Below, one piece after another: positions 8,447 to 17,621 of a stretch of 38,800 nucleotides of DNA (position 1 is the stretch's first letter; each line of letters begins with the position of its first letter). The DNA lies in the NCBI GenBank assembly GCA_948433435.1, contig CAOJDX010000013.1:1-38800 (forward strand), given 5' to 3'. Both the position numbers and the translations under genes were made by a program. The stretch comes from an uncultured Clostridia bacterium. Lineage in GTDB: Bacteria > Bacillota_I > Bacilli_A > RF39 > UBA660. Below the pieces are notes generated by a model, which did not search any database, was not told where the DNA came from, and saw only the letters and a program-made list of their open reading frames with translations.

Positions 8447-9334
8447 TCACTTTTTTCGAATTTTAATCACATCATCAGATGCCAATTTACCAATAAGTAA
8501 GGAAGAATTTTCGTAATGGTTTTGACTGTTTTTTAAAACCTTTTGTTCATCAAAGTTAGCATAGCAATATTTACATAAATGATTACAAGAATTATAAGAA
8601 CCAATATCAACCATTTCTACACAATTACACTCTTTTTGCTTTCTAGATCTCCATTTAGGATAACTTTTTCCCGTTAGATGAAAAGCCACCTCATGAGAAA
8701 GACAATCATTCTTTTGAAACCCAAATTCTACTAGATTTCTTTCTTCACAACACGTTTGAACGACCATACCATTATTCTGTGCAATTGTACTAAAATGTTT
8801 TCCAATCATCTGATAATCTATTTCAGTAAAACTTCTATGCTTTAAAATATAACTATTTTTTCGAACATTTTGATAATCATCCATAAAAGAGACAATGATC
8901 GTTTTTACATAACCCTTTAATAATTGACATAATCTTTCAAATGCTCTTATGTGATATTCTACAGTATATTTGGGACTAATCAAAATAGGATCATAACGAA
9001 CATATAACTGATCGATTCCTACCAAAGAAGATAATTCTTTAATAGCCTCTATAATTTCTTTTTTAGATGGAACATTGGGTTCAATGTCCTTCTGATAAGA
9101 AGTCAAAGTAACATGAAATATAATAGGCTTCTTAATCTCTTTTAAATATTTTAAAATAGGAATAGGATTTTTTGTACAAAATAAGATAGCATCTACATCT
9201 TCAAAATAAATACGACTTACTAATTTAGGATAGAAAGGATTCCTGACATCTACATATCCTTCTTGATAACGTCTCATAAACCAAGAAGCATAAAAAGCTA
9301 CAATATCTGTTCTTCCACTGACATTTAAAATCAT
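8447..9334 (-). CDS. DUF1848 family protein (probable Fe-S/radical-SAM-like)
   Basis: 295 residues matching what I know of the DUF1848 family. The N-terminus ILNVSGRTDIVAFYASWFM is the characteristic opening, FCTKNP follows at about residues 52-57, and the C-terminus carries cysteine clusters ECNC (near 236) and SCNHLCKYCYANF (about 249-261). The CxxxCxxC-like spacing suggests an iron-sulfur cluster and a TIM-barrel fold related to radical SAM proteins; the reaction is unknown. It starts only 12 bases after the copZ stop, so it appears to be the last gene of the copper operon. Copper attacks iron-sulfur centres, which may explain the company, but that is inference. Confidence 0.85.
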   Translation of the reverse strand: MILNVSGRTDIVAFYASWFMRRYQEGYVDVRNPFYPKLVSRIYFEDVDAILFCTKNPIPILKYLKEIKKPIIFHVTLTSYQKDIEPNVPSKKEIIEAIKELSSLVGIDQLYVRYDPILISPKYTVEYHIRAFERLCQLLKGYVKTIIVSFMDDYQNVRKNSYILKHRSFTEIDYQMIGKHFSTIAQNNGMVVQTCCEERNLVEFGFQKNDCLSHEVAFHLTGKSYPKWRSRKQKECNCVEMVDIGSYNSCNHLCKYCYANFDEQKVLKNSQNHYENSSLLIGKLASDDVIKIRKK

Positions 9335-9346
9335 TTACTACCATCC

Positions 9347-9577
9347 TTAAATATTTTTAATCTCTCCTACTTGAAATCCTAAAGACTCTATTTTCTTGAT
9401 TATAATAGAATGTTCAATATTTTCTTTTAAATAAACTATACATTCCTGTTTTTCTAAATTGACTTTCACCCTTACCACTACATCAATTTCCTTCAATATA
9501 TTTTCTATCCTTTTCACACAATGTTGACAATTAAGACCTTCAAGATAAATGATTTTTTTAATCTTTTTTCCTAACAT
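9347..9577 (-). CDS. copZ: Copper chaperone-like HMA domain protein
   Basis: 76 residues forming one heavy-metal-associated domain. The metal-binding CxxC is in GLNCQHC (about residues 15-21), a variant of the usual GMTCxxC, and the beta-alpha-beta-beta-alpha-beta pattern is complete through SLGFQVG. CopZ proteins carry Cu(I) in the cytoplasm and pass it to CopA or CsoR. Its start abuts the copA stop (9578), so the two are coupled. The first 10 residues are unusually basic. Calling it CopZ rests mainly on the csoR-copA context. Confidence 0.88.
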   Translation of the reverse strand: MLGKKIKKIIYLEGLNCQHCVKRIENILKEIDVVVRVKVNLEKQECIVYLKENIEHSIIIKKIESLGFQVGEIKNI

Positions 9578-11794
9578 TTAATTCCTCTTTTCTAATTGAA
9601 TTTTTCTTAATCTTAATGTATTAATCATTACCATAATGCTACTAATAGTCATAGCACAACTAGCAACCATAGGATTCATCATAAAATGAAAGGGGTGAAA
9701 AAGCCCTATTGCTATAGGAATCATACATATATTATAGAAAAAAGCCCAAAAAAGATTTTGCTTAATATTAGTTATTGTTTTAGTACTAATTGTTATAAGA
9801 TCTACTATTCTTACTAAATTATTAGTCATCAAAATAACATCAGCAGAAGAAGTAGCAATATCGGTACCACTACTAATACTTACTCCAATATCGGCCATTG
9901 CTAAAGAAGGAGCATCATTAATACCATCACCAATCATCATCACTTTTCCACCATCTTGCATTAAACGGCGAACAACTTCCGTTTTCTCCTTAGGCATAAC
10001 ATTAGCTATAACTTTTTCAATCCCAATATTACTAGATATTTTCTGAGCAACCTTTTCATTATCCCCAGTCAACATAAGCACTTTCTTATGCTTTTTTTGA
10101 AGGAGTTGAACTACTTCTCTTGCAGAATCTCTGACCACATCACTAACTCCAATCAATCCTATGATTTGTTGATTTTCTATTACATATACTATACTATTTC
10201 CCTGTTCTAGTAATTGACTTTCGTCCTTTTTCTTAGTATTTTTCAAATTAAGTGTTGTAAATAATTTATCACTACCAATATAAATATCTTTCTGAGCAAT
10301 AACTCCCCGTAAGCCAATTCCTGCCATATTTTGAAAGTTCTTAACTTCTTGGAAAGATAAATCATTTTCGACAGCATATTGAAGAAAAGCTTTACTAATC
10401 GGATGTGAACATTTTTTCTCTATACTAGTAACAATCGCTAACAATTGACTATCTGAATACTGACTATAATTATATACCTGAGAAATTTTTAAATTTCCAT
10501 AAGTTAAAGTTCCCGTTTTGTCAAAAACAACAGTATCTATTTTGTGAGCATTTTCTAACACTTCACTGCTCTTTACTAAGATACCATTTTTAGCACATAA
10601 CCCTTCACTAACAACAATTGCAAGAGGGGTAGCTAAACCTAGAGCACAAGGGCAAGCAATCACCAGTACACTAACAAAAGAATTAAGTGCCCTTTCCAGT
10701 TCATAACCTAACAACAAATAACCTCCTAATGTTAATATAGCACTGACTATAATAAAAGGAACAAAATAGTTACATACCTTATCTGCTATTCCGGAAATAG
10801 GTGCCTTTGTATTAGTCGCCTCCACGACTAATCGAACAATTTCTGAGATCGTGGATTCTTTTCCAATTCTTTCAGCTTTATACTCTATATAACAATCATA
10901 ATTAATACTTCCAGCAACTACCTGACAGGTTACTTCTTTTTTCACAGGTATAGCTTCACCTGTAATAAAAGACTCATCAAAGTGTCCATTTCCTTTTACA
11001 ACGATTCCATCAACCGCTACTTTCATTCCTGGCTTTGCAATTAAAATATCACCTTTCTTAATTGTATCTAAAGTAACTTTTTTTTCACCTTTCCCTGTTT
11101 TTAAAAGAGCATAATTGGGAGTTATTTGAACTAGTTCTTTAATTGCTTCTTTAGTCTTTTCCTTACTTTTTAAATCAATAAGTCTTCCAAGTTTAATAAA
11201 AAAGATAACCATAACAATAGACTCAAAATATAAATGATTAACATAAGATAATTGACGATTACTAATCATTATTGTGCTAAAAATACTATAAGTAAAACTA
11301 GCTCCTACACCAATGGAAACTAAAGTATCCATATTTGGTGTTCTATGAACAAAATTTTGATATCCGCTTTTTAAAATATCAAAACCATATATAATAAAAG
11401 CAATACTAAGAATTCCCAAAGTGATTGCATATCTCAAAGGATACATATGCATATTTAAAAAAGGAATAATTGGTAAATAAATCATATGAGCCATAGAAAT
11501 ATATAAAGTAAGTCCTGCTAAAATTGCTGCAAAGATAAATTGTCCATCATTTTTTTGCCTCTCTTCTGTCATTTGCCTGCTATCATAAACACCTAAATTT
11601 TTAAAGCCCGCCTCTTTAATGTAATCACTAATTTTCGCAACAGAAATACTTTCCTCATATTCAATCATCGCTTGAGCTAATACTAAATTAACAGTAACAT
11701 TCTTAATTCCCAACTGCTTTTTTAAATACTTTTCTAACCCTGCAGAACAAGCACTACAACTCATTCCTCCAATATTTAAAATCACCTTTGCCAT
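9578..11794 (-). CDS. copA: Copper-exporting P1B-type ATPase
   Basis: 738 residues. One N-terminal HMA domain with MSCSAC (Cys 13 and 16) is followed by about eight membrane helices. The transport motif CPC is at residues 381-383 (ACPCALGLATPLA), the phosphorylated Asp is D425 in DKTGTL, the TGE actuator loop is near 278-280, the P1B HP motif is in KCSHPIS near 464, and GDGINDAPSLA is the hinge. The CPC motif, the MxxSS element in the last helix (CAMTISSIMVM) and the csoR partner all point to Cu(I) export. It lies 18 bases after csoR, in the same operon. Many homologues have two HMA domains; this one has one plus a separate CopZ. Confidence 0.95.
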   Translation of the reverse strand: MAKVILNIGGMSCSACSAGLEKYLKKQLGIKNVTVNLVLAQAMIEYEESISVAKISDYIKEAGFKNLGVYDSRQMTEERQKNDGQFIFAAILAGLTLYISMAHMIYLPIIPFLNMHMYPLRYAITLGILSIAFIIYGFDILKSGYQNFVHRTPNMDTLVSIGVGASFTYSIFSTIMISNRQLSYVNHLYFESIVMVIFFIKLGRLIDLKSKEKTKEAIKELVQITPNYALLKTGKGEKKVTLDTIKKGDILIAKPGMKVAVDGIVVKGNGHFDESFITGEAIPVKKEVTCQVVAGSINYDCYIEYKAERIGKESTISEIVRLVVEATNTKAPISGIADKVCNYFVPFIIVSAILTLGGYLLLGYELERALNSFVSVLVIACPCALGLATPLAIVVSEGLCAKNGILVKSSEVLENAHKIDTVVFDKTGTLTYGNLKISQVYNYSQYSDSQLLAIVTSIEKKCSHPISKAFLQYAVENDLSFQEVKNFQNMAGIGLRGVIAQKDIYIGSDKLFTTLNLKNTKKKDESQLLEQGNSIVYVIENQQIIGLIGVSDVVRDSAREVVQLLQKKHKKVLMLTGDNEKVAQKISSNIGIEKVIANVMPKEKTEVVRRLMQDGGKVMMIGDGINDAPSLAMADIGVSISSGTDIATSSADVILMTNNLVRIVDLITISTKTITNIKQNLFWAFFYNICMIPIAIGLFHPFHFMMNPMVASCAMTISSIMVMINTLRLRKIQLEKRN

Positions 11795-11812
11795 TTTCTA
11801 CACTCTCCATAG

Positions 11813-12103
11813 TTATTTTATTTTGTTAAATAAATCAATTACTTCATCTATTACTTCTAACTTTTCATTTTTTATATCTTCTACTACACAAGTAGTTAAA
11901 TGATTTTTTAAAATTTCATTACTTAAACTTTTTAAAGCCCTATTTATAGCAGCTACTTGAATTAAAATATCACCACAATATCGATCATCAATAACCATCT
12001 GTTTAATTCCCTTTACTTGCCCTTCTATAATATTAATTCTTTTTGTTAACTTTTTTGTCATTTCCTCCGAACGATATGTTTTTTTTAGGTCCGTTACCTT
12101 CAT
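11813..12103 (-). CDS. csoR: CsoR-family copper-sensing repressor
   Basis: 96 residues, all-helical, the usual CsoR size. The Cu(I) ligands fall at the expected spacing: Cys43 in RYCGDILIQ, then His68 and Cys72 in NHLTTCV. CsoR tetramers bind GC-rich operators when copper-free and release them on binding Cu(I). The ATG at 12103 follows GGTGATT closely. The first gene of the csoR-copA-copZ-DUF1848 operon, it sits beneath a promoter whose spacer is filled by a matching inverted repeat, so autoregulation is very likely. Other CsoR/RcnR members sense nickel or sulfide, but the C-H-C triad and copA favour copper. Confidence 0.93.
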   Translation of the reverse strand: MKVTDLKKTYRSEEMTKKLTKRINIIEGQVKGIKQMVIDDRYCGDILIQVAAINRALKSLSNEILKNHLTTCVVEDIKNEKLEVIDEVIDLFNKIK

Positions 12104-12118
12104 CTAATCACCAACCCT

Positions 12119-12147
12119 ATTATATACCCCTGGAGGGTATATGTAAA
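12119..12147 (-). promoter_or_regulatory. csoR-cop operon promoter with embedded CsoR operator
   Basis: The minus strand shows -35 TTTACA (12142-12147), exactly 17 bases of spacer and a perfect -10 TATAAT (12119-12124). The spacer is occupied by a perfect inverted repeat, ATATACCC (12122-12129) and GGGTATAT (12135-12142), with a five-base centre. The TACCC...GGGTA core resembles known CsoR operators. A repressor bound there would cover both promoter boxes. Confidence 0.88.
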
Positions 12148-12215
12148 GTTCAAAATAATTAAATCTTACTTTTTAATCTTATTAATTTGTAAAACAATAT
12201 TAATTACAACTCTAC

Positions 12216-12252
12216 TAAAAAAGTAAATCATACACTTTCATTGATTTACTTT
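12216..12252 (-). terminator. Terminator downstream of the 12406-13146 SDR gene
   Basis: A perfect 11-base stem (12220-12230 with 12242-12252) and an 11-base loop is followed by a short T-run on the minus strand. It lies about 150 bases past the SDR stop and before the cop promoter. I see nothing else in the AT-rich 12253-12405 stretch. Confidence 0.65.
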
Positions 12253-12405
12253 AAAAAATTAATATTTTAATATTTTTTACTAATTTTAACACCATAAATA
12301 GAAATTATTTATCTAACTCAACTAAAGAATTAATTAAAGTAATATAATATCTATTAAATAATATTGAAAAAAGTCTATTTTTAATAAATATACAAAATAA
12401 TTTTC

Positions 12406-13146
12406 TTAAACTCTGGCCGCTCCATCAACAGATAAAATAACTCCTGTTATATAACTAGCCATATCACTCGCTAAAAACAAAAATGCATTAGCAATATCTT
12501 CAGGTTCCCCAATTCTTCCTAGTGGAATAGTCTGAATTAAAGGTTCGATCACTTCTTTTGATAAATTTTTAACCATATCAGTTTTAGTGATTCCTGGGGC
12601 AACAGCATTCACTCTTATTCCATATTTTGCTAATTCTCGAGCTAAAGATTTAGTCATTCCATTGACTGCAAATTTACTTGTAGGATACATAACTCCTGAT
12701 GGTTGCCCATAAATACTAACCATTGAACTGGTATTCAAAATAACCCCTTTACTTTCTTTTAAATAAGGAATAGCTACTTTTGAACAAATAAAAACAGCTT
12801 TGATATTTAAGTCACATAACTTATCATACTCTTCCTCAGTGTAATCTTCTATTGTTGTTTTAGAAGAAGTCCCAGCATTATTAACCAGAATATCAATATG
12901 TCCAAACTTATTTTTAACTTCCTCAAATGTATTTTTAACTTCCTCTTCCTGAGTTAAATTAGGATAAAATCCTAGTACCTCATAATTTTCATTTTCCTGT
13001 TTTAATTCACTAATAGCTTTCATTACTGTATCCTCTCGAGAACCTAATAATGCAACTTTCGCTCCCTGCTCTAAAAACTTTTTTGCCGTAGCGAATCCAA
13101 TTCCCCTTGTTCCCCCTGTAATAATCGCAACACGTTCCTTTAGCAT
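12406..13146 (-). CDS. SDR-family oxidoreductase (FabG-like)
   Basis: 246 residues with the full classical short-chain dehydrogenase layout: the nucleotide-binding TGGTRGIG at 10-17, NNAG at 88-91, and the catalytic Ser140, Tyr153 and Lys157 (YPTSK). The NxxGTRGIG-type loop with a following basic residue favours NADP(H), as in 3-oxoacyl-ACP reductase. It stands alone rather than in a fatty-acid operon, so a role other than FabG (sugar, steroid or bile-acid alcohol oxidation) is equally possible. An AGGAGATTT site precedes the ATG. Confidence 0.88.
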   Translation of the reverse strand: MLKERVAIITGGTRGIGFATAKKFLEQGAKVALLGSREDTVMKAISELKQENENYEVLGFYPNLTQEEEVKNTFEEVKNKFGHIDILVNNAGTSSKTTIEDYTEEEYDKLCDLNIKAVFICSKVAIPYLKESKGVILNTSSMVSIYGQPSGVMYPTSKFAVNGMTKSLARELAKYGIRVNAVAPGITKTDMVKNLSKEVIEPLIQTIPLGRIGEPEDIANAFLFLASDMASYITGVILSVDGAARV

Positions 13147-13203
13147 CTAAATCTCCTCTTTTATTATAATTAAATATTTATTTTCATCATTTTCTTAAAT
13201 AAT

Positions 13204-13467
13204 CTATTTTTTATCCTTCCAATACCACCATTTTAATTTTTCTGGATCATGCTTTTCGTTTTCAGCATAATATACTGCCATTCTAAAAAGATATAACTGA
13301 CAACGATCTTCTTGAAAGCCTTTTTTATGGCAATCTTTTTGATAAAGTTTTTCTGGATCTTTTCCCTTTAGTTCTTGAACACAAGTTATTCCAATATTGA
13401 ATAAAGACTTTTTTGTTTTTTTTCCAATATTAGGAATAGTTAATAAATCTATTTTTTCTTTTTCCAT
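13204..13467 (-). CDS. Cdd1-like helix-hairpin-helix protein
   Basis: 87 residues. It matches the small 'pathogenicity locus' Cdd1 family: an N-terminal helix-hairpin-helix (LLTIPNIGKKTKKSLFNIG, about residues 8-27), a central DPEKLYQK element and a C-terminal YYAENEKHDPEKLKWWYWKD tail. The hairpin suggests DNA contact, but no activity is established as far as I know. The ribosome site is weak (AGG about 13 bases upstream). It lies between the SDR and the acyltransferase with gaps of 57 and 100 bases. Confidence 0.8.
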   Translation of the reverse strand: MEKEKIDLLTIPNIGKKTKKSLFNIGITCVQELKGKDPEKLYQKDCHKKGFQEDRCQLYLFRMAVYYAENEKHDPEKLKWWYWKDKK

Positions 13468-13567
13468 TTTTCAATAAACCTATTTATTTTTCTTAATCTA
13501 TGAACAGCTAATAATAAAACTGTTGATTTGAAACTTATATGTACTACATTTTGCTTGAATAATCATT

Positions 13568-14557
13568 TTACTCTCTCCTTTTTATGATTTTCTCTATTAT
13601 ACAAATAAATATTAGTGTTGACAAGACAACAATAAAATAATAAATAAGACTATTCTCGATTATTACTTGTAAACGAAAAATCTTAAAAAGAAAACGAATA
13701 AGTACAATGAATAGAGGATGCAATATATACAGCCAAGTAGCCATGTGACAGACCTTCTTATTTCTTTTCCATTCTCTTTCTCTTAAGAAACTAAACAAAA
13801 AATATGCAGTAGGAATTAAAAAGAAATACATACTGGTATGTCGCGGAATTTTGAACTGATATAAAATCATTCCCTCAATCCCCATTAAAATAAGACTCAC
13901 AAGCAATAAAGAAAAATTTTTCTTTACTGATAAAGTTCTATCTGTACAATAAATAACATACCCTATATATAAAAATATTGGAATATAAAAGAAACCATTT
14001 CTTGTATAATCAAAAAAATAAAATAAACAATCATAAAAAGATCTTAACACAGAAATTTTACTAATAACCCCATAATAACTATCTCCCAAAAGACCAATTA
14101 AAAATAATAGTAAAATTAAGAGAAAACTAATCTTTTGCTTTTCCTTCGTAAGGATAGCATAGTTAAGCCATAATCCTAATAGTAAAGCTGGAAAATACCA
14201 TAAATGATAAAATGTTCCATCAAAGAAAATATCTTTAATAAAATTGAAAAGACTGAACTGATGAAAGTAACCCATATAAATATTAAGTGGTAAATAAATT
14301 AACATACTAATCATATATAACTTCACTATTTTTTTAGTATACCTGATTAAAATCCGCTTATCTTTTAACATTTTAGGAATTAAAAAGTAACCAGTTAACA
14401 TTAAAAAAAATGGTACCGCAATTCTAAAAATGACACGAGTAAAAAAGTAATCTAGCCGCGGACTAATAGTTTCAAAAGGATACACATGAATGGCAACAAT
14501 CATAAAAGCTGCTAACAAGCGACATATATCCATATTAATGGCATTCTGTTTTTCCAT
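13568..14557 (-). CDS. Acyltransferase-3 family membrane protein
   Basis: 329 residues with about ten membrane segments. The N-terminus (NAINMDICRLLAAFMIVAIH, then VYPF) is typical of acyltransferase family 3, where the His in the first helix is thought to be catalytic. These integral enzymes acetylate or succinylate surface polysaccharides or peptidoglycan; the N-terminal half of VanT has the same fold. The longest frame begins at 14566, immediately after GAGGAG; the ATG at 14557, nine bases on, is the better start. It follows the VanW gene by 24 bases, so both probably act on the cell wall. Confidence 0.85.
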   Translation of the reverse strand: MEKQNAINMDICRLLAAFMIVAIHVYPFETISPRLDYFFTRVIFRIAVPFFLMLTGYFLIPKMLKDKRILIRYTKKIVKLYMISMLIYLPLNIYMGYFHQFSLFNFIKDIFFDGTFYHLWYFPALLLGLWLNYAILTKEKQKISFLLILLLFLIGLLGDSYYGVISKISVLRSFYDCLFYFFDYTRNGFFYIPIFLYIGYVIYCTDRTLSVKKNFSLLLVSLILMGIEGMILYQFKIPRHTSMYFFLIPTAYFLFSFLREREWKRNKKVCHMATWLYILHPLFIVLIRFLFKIFRLQVIIENSLIYYFIVVLSTLIFICIIEKIIKRRE

Positions 14558-14581
14558 AACTACCATCTCCTCTAAAAAGTT

Positions 14582-15400
14582 TTAATTGTTTTCTATCACT
14601 ACATCCTCAGCCAATTCATAATTAACTTCCACTACTTCATCATACAATTTTTCTTTTTTAATAATTTTTCCCGTCTTTCTATTTTTTGTTATTTTAACTA
14701 CTGCTACACTTTCGTATATTTTATTGTTTTTCCTAATATATCTAAAATTCTCATTAATAATGTGCCACTCTTCTTTAAAATTTTGATTAGATAAAATCTT
14801 AGCATACATATATTGATCATCAAAATCAATTACGATTTGATAAACCGCATCTGTATCATTTCGCACTTTTAAATCTAACCACCCCATATTAATAGTAGCA
14901 TCCACTCCTTCTAAAGAATCTTGATCAGGATTGGGAAATGATTTAGTTTTATGACCATGTCTTTCTACAATCGTCAACGGACTCATTAAAAAACTATAAT
15001 ATAATAAATTACTTAAATGACATATTCCTCCACCCTTCCTAGGAACTATTTTATTATCAACTAGAACTAATCCCTCTTTATAAGTTCCGTATTTTTGACT
15101 ATGTTTTGCTAAATAGTAAAATGAAAAGGTTTCGTTGGGCAAAATGATAATTTTATTCATCGTCTTACTAATAATTTTCAAGTTGTCAACCTTATTTTTT
15201 TGATAGATTATATCTTGTCCACTATTTTCATTGATCATCAGTGTTTTTGTATGACATACCTCGTATGGTAACAACTCATCACTTGTTTTTGCATATTTAT
15301 TTTTATCGAAAAACATTTTTAGCTGATAAACTACATTTCTTTGCCATATCCTAAGTGGCAATAAAAACGGCATTATCTGAGTTACTCTTTTTCTAGACAT
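14582..15400 (-). CDS. VanW family protein
   Basis: 272 residues. The VanW domain is clear: NETFSFYYLA, then KEGLVLVDNKIVPRKGGGIC and LSNLLYYSFLMSPLTIVERHGH, with SFPNPDQDS and VRNDTD later. VanW occurs as an accessory gene in some vancomycin clusters and widely in non-resistant Firmicutes; its activity is unproven. No vanH, vanA or vanX is present, so resistance is not implied. The frame opens upstream at 15436, but that ATG overlaps the promoter -10; the ATG at 15400, after AGAGGTGATACA, is correct. No signal peptide is evident. Confidence 0.9.
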   Translation of the reverse strand: MSRKRVTQIMPFLLPLRIWQRNVVYQLKMFFDKNKYAKTSDELLPYEVCHTKTLMINENSGQDIIYQKNKVDNLKIISKTMNKIIILPNETFSFYYLAKHSQKYGTYKEGLVLVDNKIVPRKGGGICHLSNLLYYSFLMSPLTIVERHGHKTKSFPNPDQDSLEGVDATINMGWLDLKVRNDTDAVYQIVIDFDDQYMYAKILSNQNFKEEWHIINENFRYIRKNNKIYESVAVVKITKNRKTGKIIKKEKLYDEVVEVNYELAEDVVIENN

Positions 15401-15418
15401 TGTATCACCTCTGAATAG

Positions 15419-15447
15419 ATTATAACACAAATTCACAACAACAACCT
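15419..15447 (-). promoter_or_regulatory. Promoter of the vanW-acyltransferase pair
   Basis: An extended -10 TGTTATAAT (15419-15427) lies 17 bases after a weak -35 AGGTTG (15442-15447) on the minus strand, about 20 bases before the chosen vanW start. Confidence 0.65.
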
Positions 15448-15513
15448 TACAATATAGAAAGGTTTAATTAGTTAATACATTTTATATAACACTAAAAAAC
15501 TGCACAAAATACA

Positions 15514-15540
15514 TAAAAAAACAAATCAGTTAGATTTGTT
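15514..15540 (-). terminator. Terminator of the DUF362 gene
   Basis: Five bases beyond the stop, a perfect eight-base stem (AACAAATC with GATTTGTT, 15520-15540) with a five-base loop runs into seven T on the minus strand. Confidence 0.88.
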
Positions 15541-15545
15541 AAATA

Positions 15546-16424
15546 TTAATCAATAGATATTAATTCATACTCCCTAGAACCCATACCTTGTCTTTCTGCA
15601 CTATCTATTGTTAAAAGACCATTACGAGATTCTATTCTTTCAACTAGCTTATCCCTTCCTGGATCTTCTGAACGATATACTAAATCAATACATACCTGAT
15701 CTAATGCCACTGGATCAGTAGATGCTAATAATCCAATATCCTGCATACATGGATCTTCAGCGACTTGACAACAATCACAATCAACAGACATATTAACCAT
15801 AGCATTAATATAAACAATTTTATCTTGATAAAAATCAGTAATAGTTTTGGCAGAATCAGCCATAGACTTTAAAAAAGAATCATGGTCAGCCGTAAACATA
15901 TCCTCAAAACTAGCATTTTCTGCACCAGATGTATGAATATATCTTTTCCCCTTACTAGAAGCAAGCCCAATTGAAAGATTTTTAATTGCACCACCAAAAC
16001 CTCCCATTGGATGTCCCTTAAAGTGAGACAATACTAACATAGAATCATAATTTTTCATCTTAGCACCAACAAAATTTTTCTGAATAACTTCCCCACTTGC
16101 ATTTTCTAAAACTTCATCTTGCTCACTGTCTAAAATATCCACTGTAAAGTGTTCGCTCCAACCATGCTTCTTCATCAATTCCATATGCTTTTCTGTCGTA
16201 TCACGAGCCCCTTCGTAAGCTGTATTACATTCTACCACTACTCCATCTACATACTCAATGATATCTTTTACAAATTCTGGCTTCATATAATTTTGATTAC
16301 CCTCTTCTCCAGAATGTAATTTCACAGCTACTCTACCAGGTAATGAAATTCCTAATTTTTCATAAAGTTCAACTAAACTTTGTCCTTCTATTTTTTTAGT
16401 AAAATAAACCTTAGCTTTTTCCAT
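15546..16424 (-). CDS. DUF362 domain protein
   Basis: 292 residues. Recognisable DUF362 elements are VAVKLHSGEEGN (about 33-44), VVECNTAYEGARDTT (63-77), SHFKGHPMGGFGGAIKN (133-149) and the cysteine cluster CDCCQVAEDPC (Cys 216, 218, 219 and 226). The family is often found fused to or beside ferredoxin domains, so metal or cluster binding is likely, but the reaction is not known. The frame extends upstream to a GTG that overlaps the AAGGAG site, so ATG 16424 is used. A monocistronic unit with a clear terminator; TGTTAAAAT just upstream may be its -10. Confidence 0.85.
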   Translation of the reverse strand: MEKAKVYFTKKIEGQSLVELYEKLGISLPGRVAVKLHSGEEGNQNYMKPEFVKDIIEYVDGVVVECNTAYEGARDTTEKHMELMKKHGWSEHFTVDILDSEQDEVLENASGEVIQKNFVGAKMKNYDSMLVLSHFKGHPMGGFGGAIKNLSIGLASSKGKRYIHTSGAENASFEDMFTADHDSFLKSMADSAKTITDFYQDKIVYINAMVNMSVDCDCCQVAEDPCMQDIGLLASTDPVALDQVCIDLVYRSEDPGRDKLVERIESRNGLLTIDSAERQGMGSREYELISID

Positions 16425-16540
16425 ATATTTCTCCTTTTTCACTTCATCTTCTATCTTTATTTTAACACACCACTATCTTGAAAAACAATGTATTTCTATA
16501 CAATAAAATTACATATAATTTCCAAAACTGACTAATAAAT

Positions 16541-17515
16541 CTAATTAATATACTTAATTTGTTGATGTTCTTCCAAATCAAAAATACTTAATTGATAACT
16601 ATTTTTATTTTCTTCAGTCATTCTAATTGCTGTTATCTGACTATTGTTATAAGTTTTATAATAATAAATACCTTTCGTCGTATTACAACAGCAAGAATAA
16701 GTCGTAATATTCCATTTTTTATCAGTTGTCATTGTAGTTCCTTTTACAACCAAAACAGAATCTAAAATATGAAAAAATTGTGATACAGAACATTCTTCGT
16801 TATCTCCACAAACGGAATTTAATTTAGTAAATGCCGCTCGTACAAATCTAGATGAAGGGGAATTATCACCTGGTAACCCTATCGCTCCCATTCCCAAGCC
16901 ATAAGCAGACAAGTCAACTTTACTAGAAAAACGATTATTAATCATATCAGGAGTTAAATTAATATAATTATTAATATTAGTTTGATGATACAGAAATGGA
17001 GGATTATTTGTTAATACTCCTATAGGATTATCATAAACTTTCAAACCACTCTCTACTGCCTCCAAGACAATACATTCCTCTTCATCACTAATCATCCAGT
17101 GTAGAGGAGATAAAGGAATATCATCCTTAAAAGGCATACTAAAAATATTCAAGCTTTCTAACTCTACCTTTAACTCTTCAACACTAGAAAAAACACCCAA
17201 AAGCCATGGAATCAATTCATAAGGAGTAATATTGATTTTATCTAAATTAATAGGATTATAATGTGCATTATCTGGAAACTGCAAACCTGCTATTGATAAT
17301 CCCTTTTCATTAGTCGCCTCTGCATATAAAGGATAATCATCAATTACCGTAGCCACTCCTATCATGGCATACTTCGTATTAAAAAGACCTCCTGCCTTTA
17401 AAGTAAAAGGATAATTTCTAGGAGTAATTACCACCTTTTCATTAAATCTATATTCCAAATCTAAATTACGTCCAAAATAATTATCTTTAGTCCTAAAAGT
17501 AATACATGTACACAT
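16541..17515 (-). CDS. Choloylglycine hydrolase / penicillin V acylase family Ntn hydrolase
   Basis: 324 residues, the usual family length. Removing Met would expose Cys2 (MCTCITF) as the N-terminal nucleophile. Other active-site elements are present: Arg16 and Asp19 in FGRNLDLEYR, Asn69 in EATNEKGLSIAG, Asn170-171 in VLTNNPPF and Arg223 in SSRFVR. The family cleaves linear amides: conjugated bile salts, penicillin V or acyl-homoserine lactones. Sequence reading alone cannot separate bile salt hydrolase from penicillin V acylase. The ATG at 17515 follows GAGGAGAGGGAAT; an upstream ATG at 17530 would bury the Cys and is rejected. No signal peptide, so cytoplasmic. A TATAAT lies near 17539-17544. 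Confidence 0.9.
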   Translation of the reverse strand: MCTCITFRTKDNYFGRNLDLEYRFNEKVVITPRNYPFTLKAGGLFNTKYAMIGVATVIDDYPLYAEATNEKGLSIAGLQFPDNAHYNPINLDKINITPYELIPWLLGVFSSVEELKVELESLNIFSMPFKDDIPLSPLHWMISDEEECIVLEAVESGLKVYDNPIGVLTNNPPFLYHQTNINNYINLTPDMINNRFSSKVDLSAYGLGMGAIGLPGDNSPSSRFVRAAFTKLNSVCGDNEECSVSQFFHILDSVLVVKGTTMTTDKKWNITTYSCCCNTTKGIYYYKTYNNSQITAIRMTEENKNSYQLSIFDLEEHQQIKYIN

Positions 17516-17621
17516 ATTCCCTCTCCTCAATCTTCTCTTTTATTATATGTAAAAATCTCTAAATTAAAAATAATCAAAATAATTATTTAAAATCAATTTA
17601 CTATTTTCTCTTATAATAGAC

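Noticed and set aside
14582-15400. VanW as a sign of vancomycin resistance
   Set aside because: No vanHAX ligase or dipeptidase genes are present; VanW alone is common in susceptible Firmicutes.
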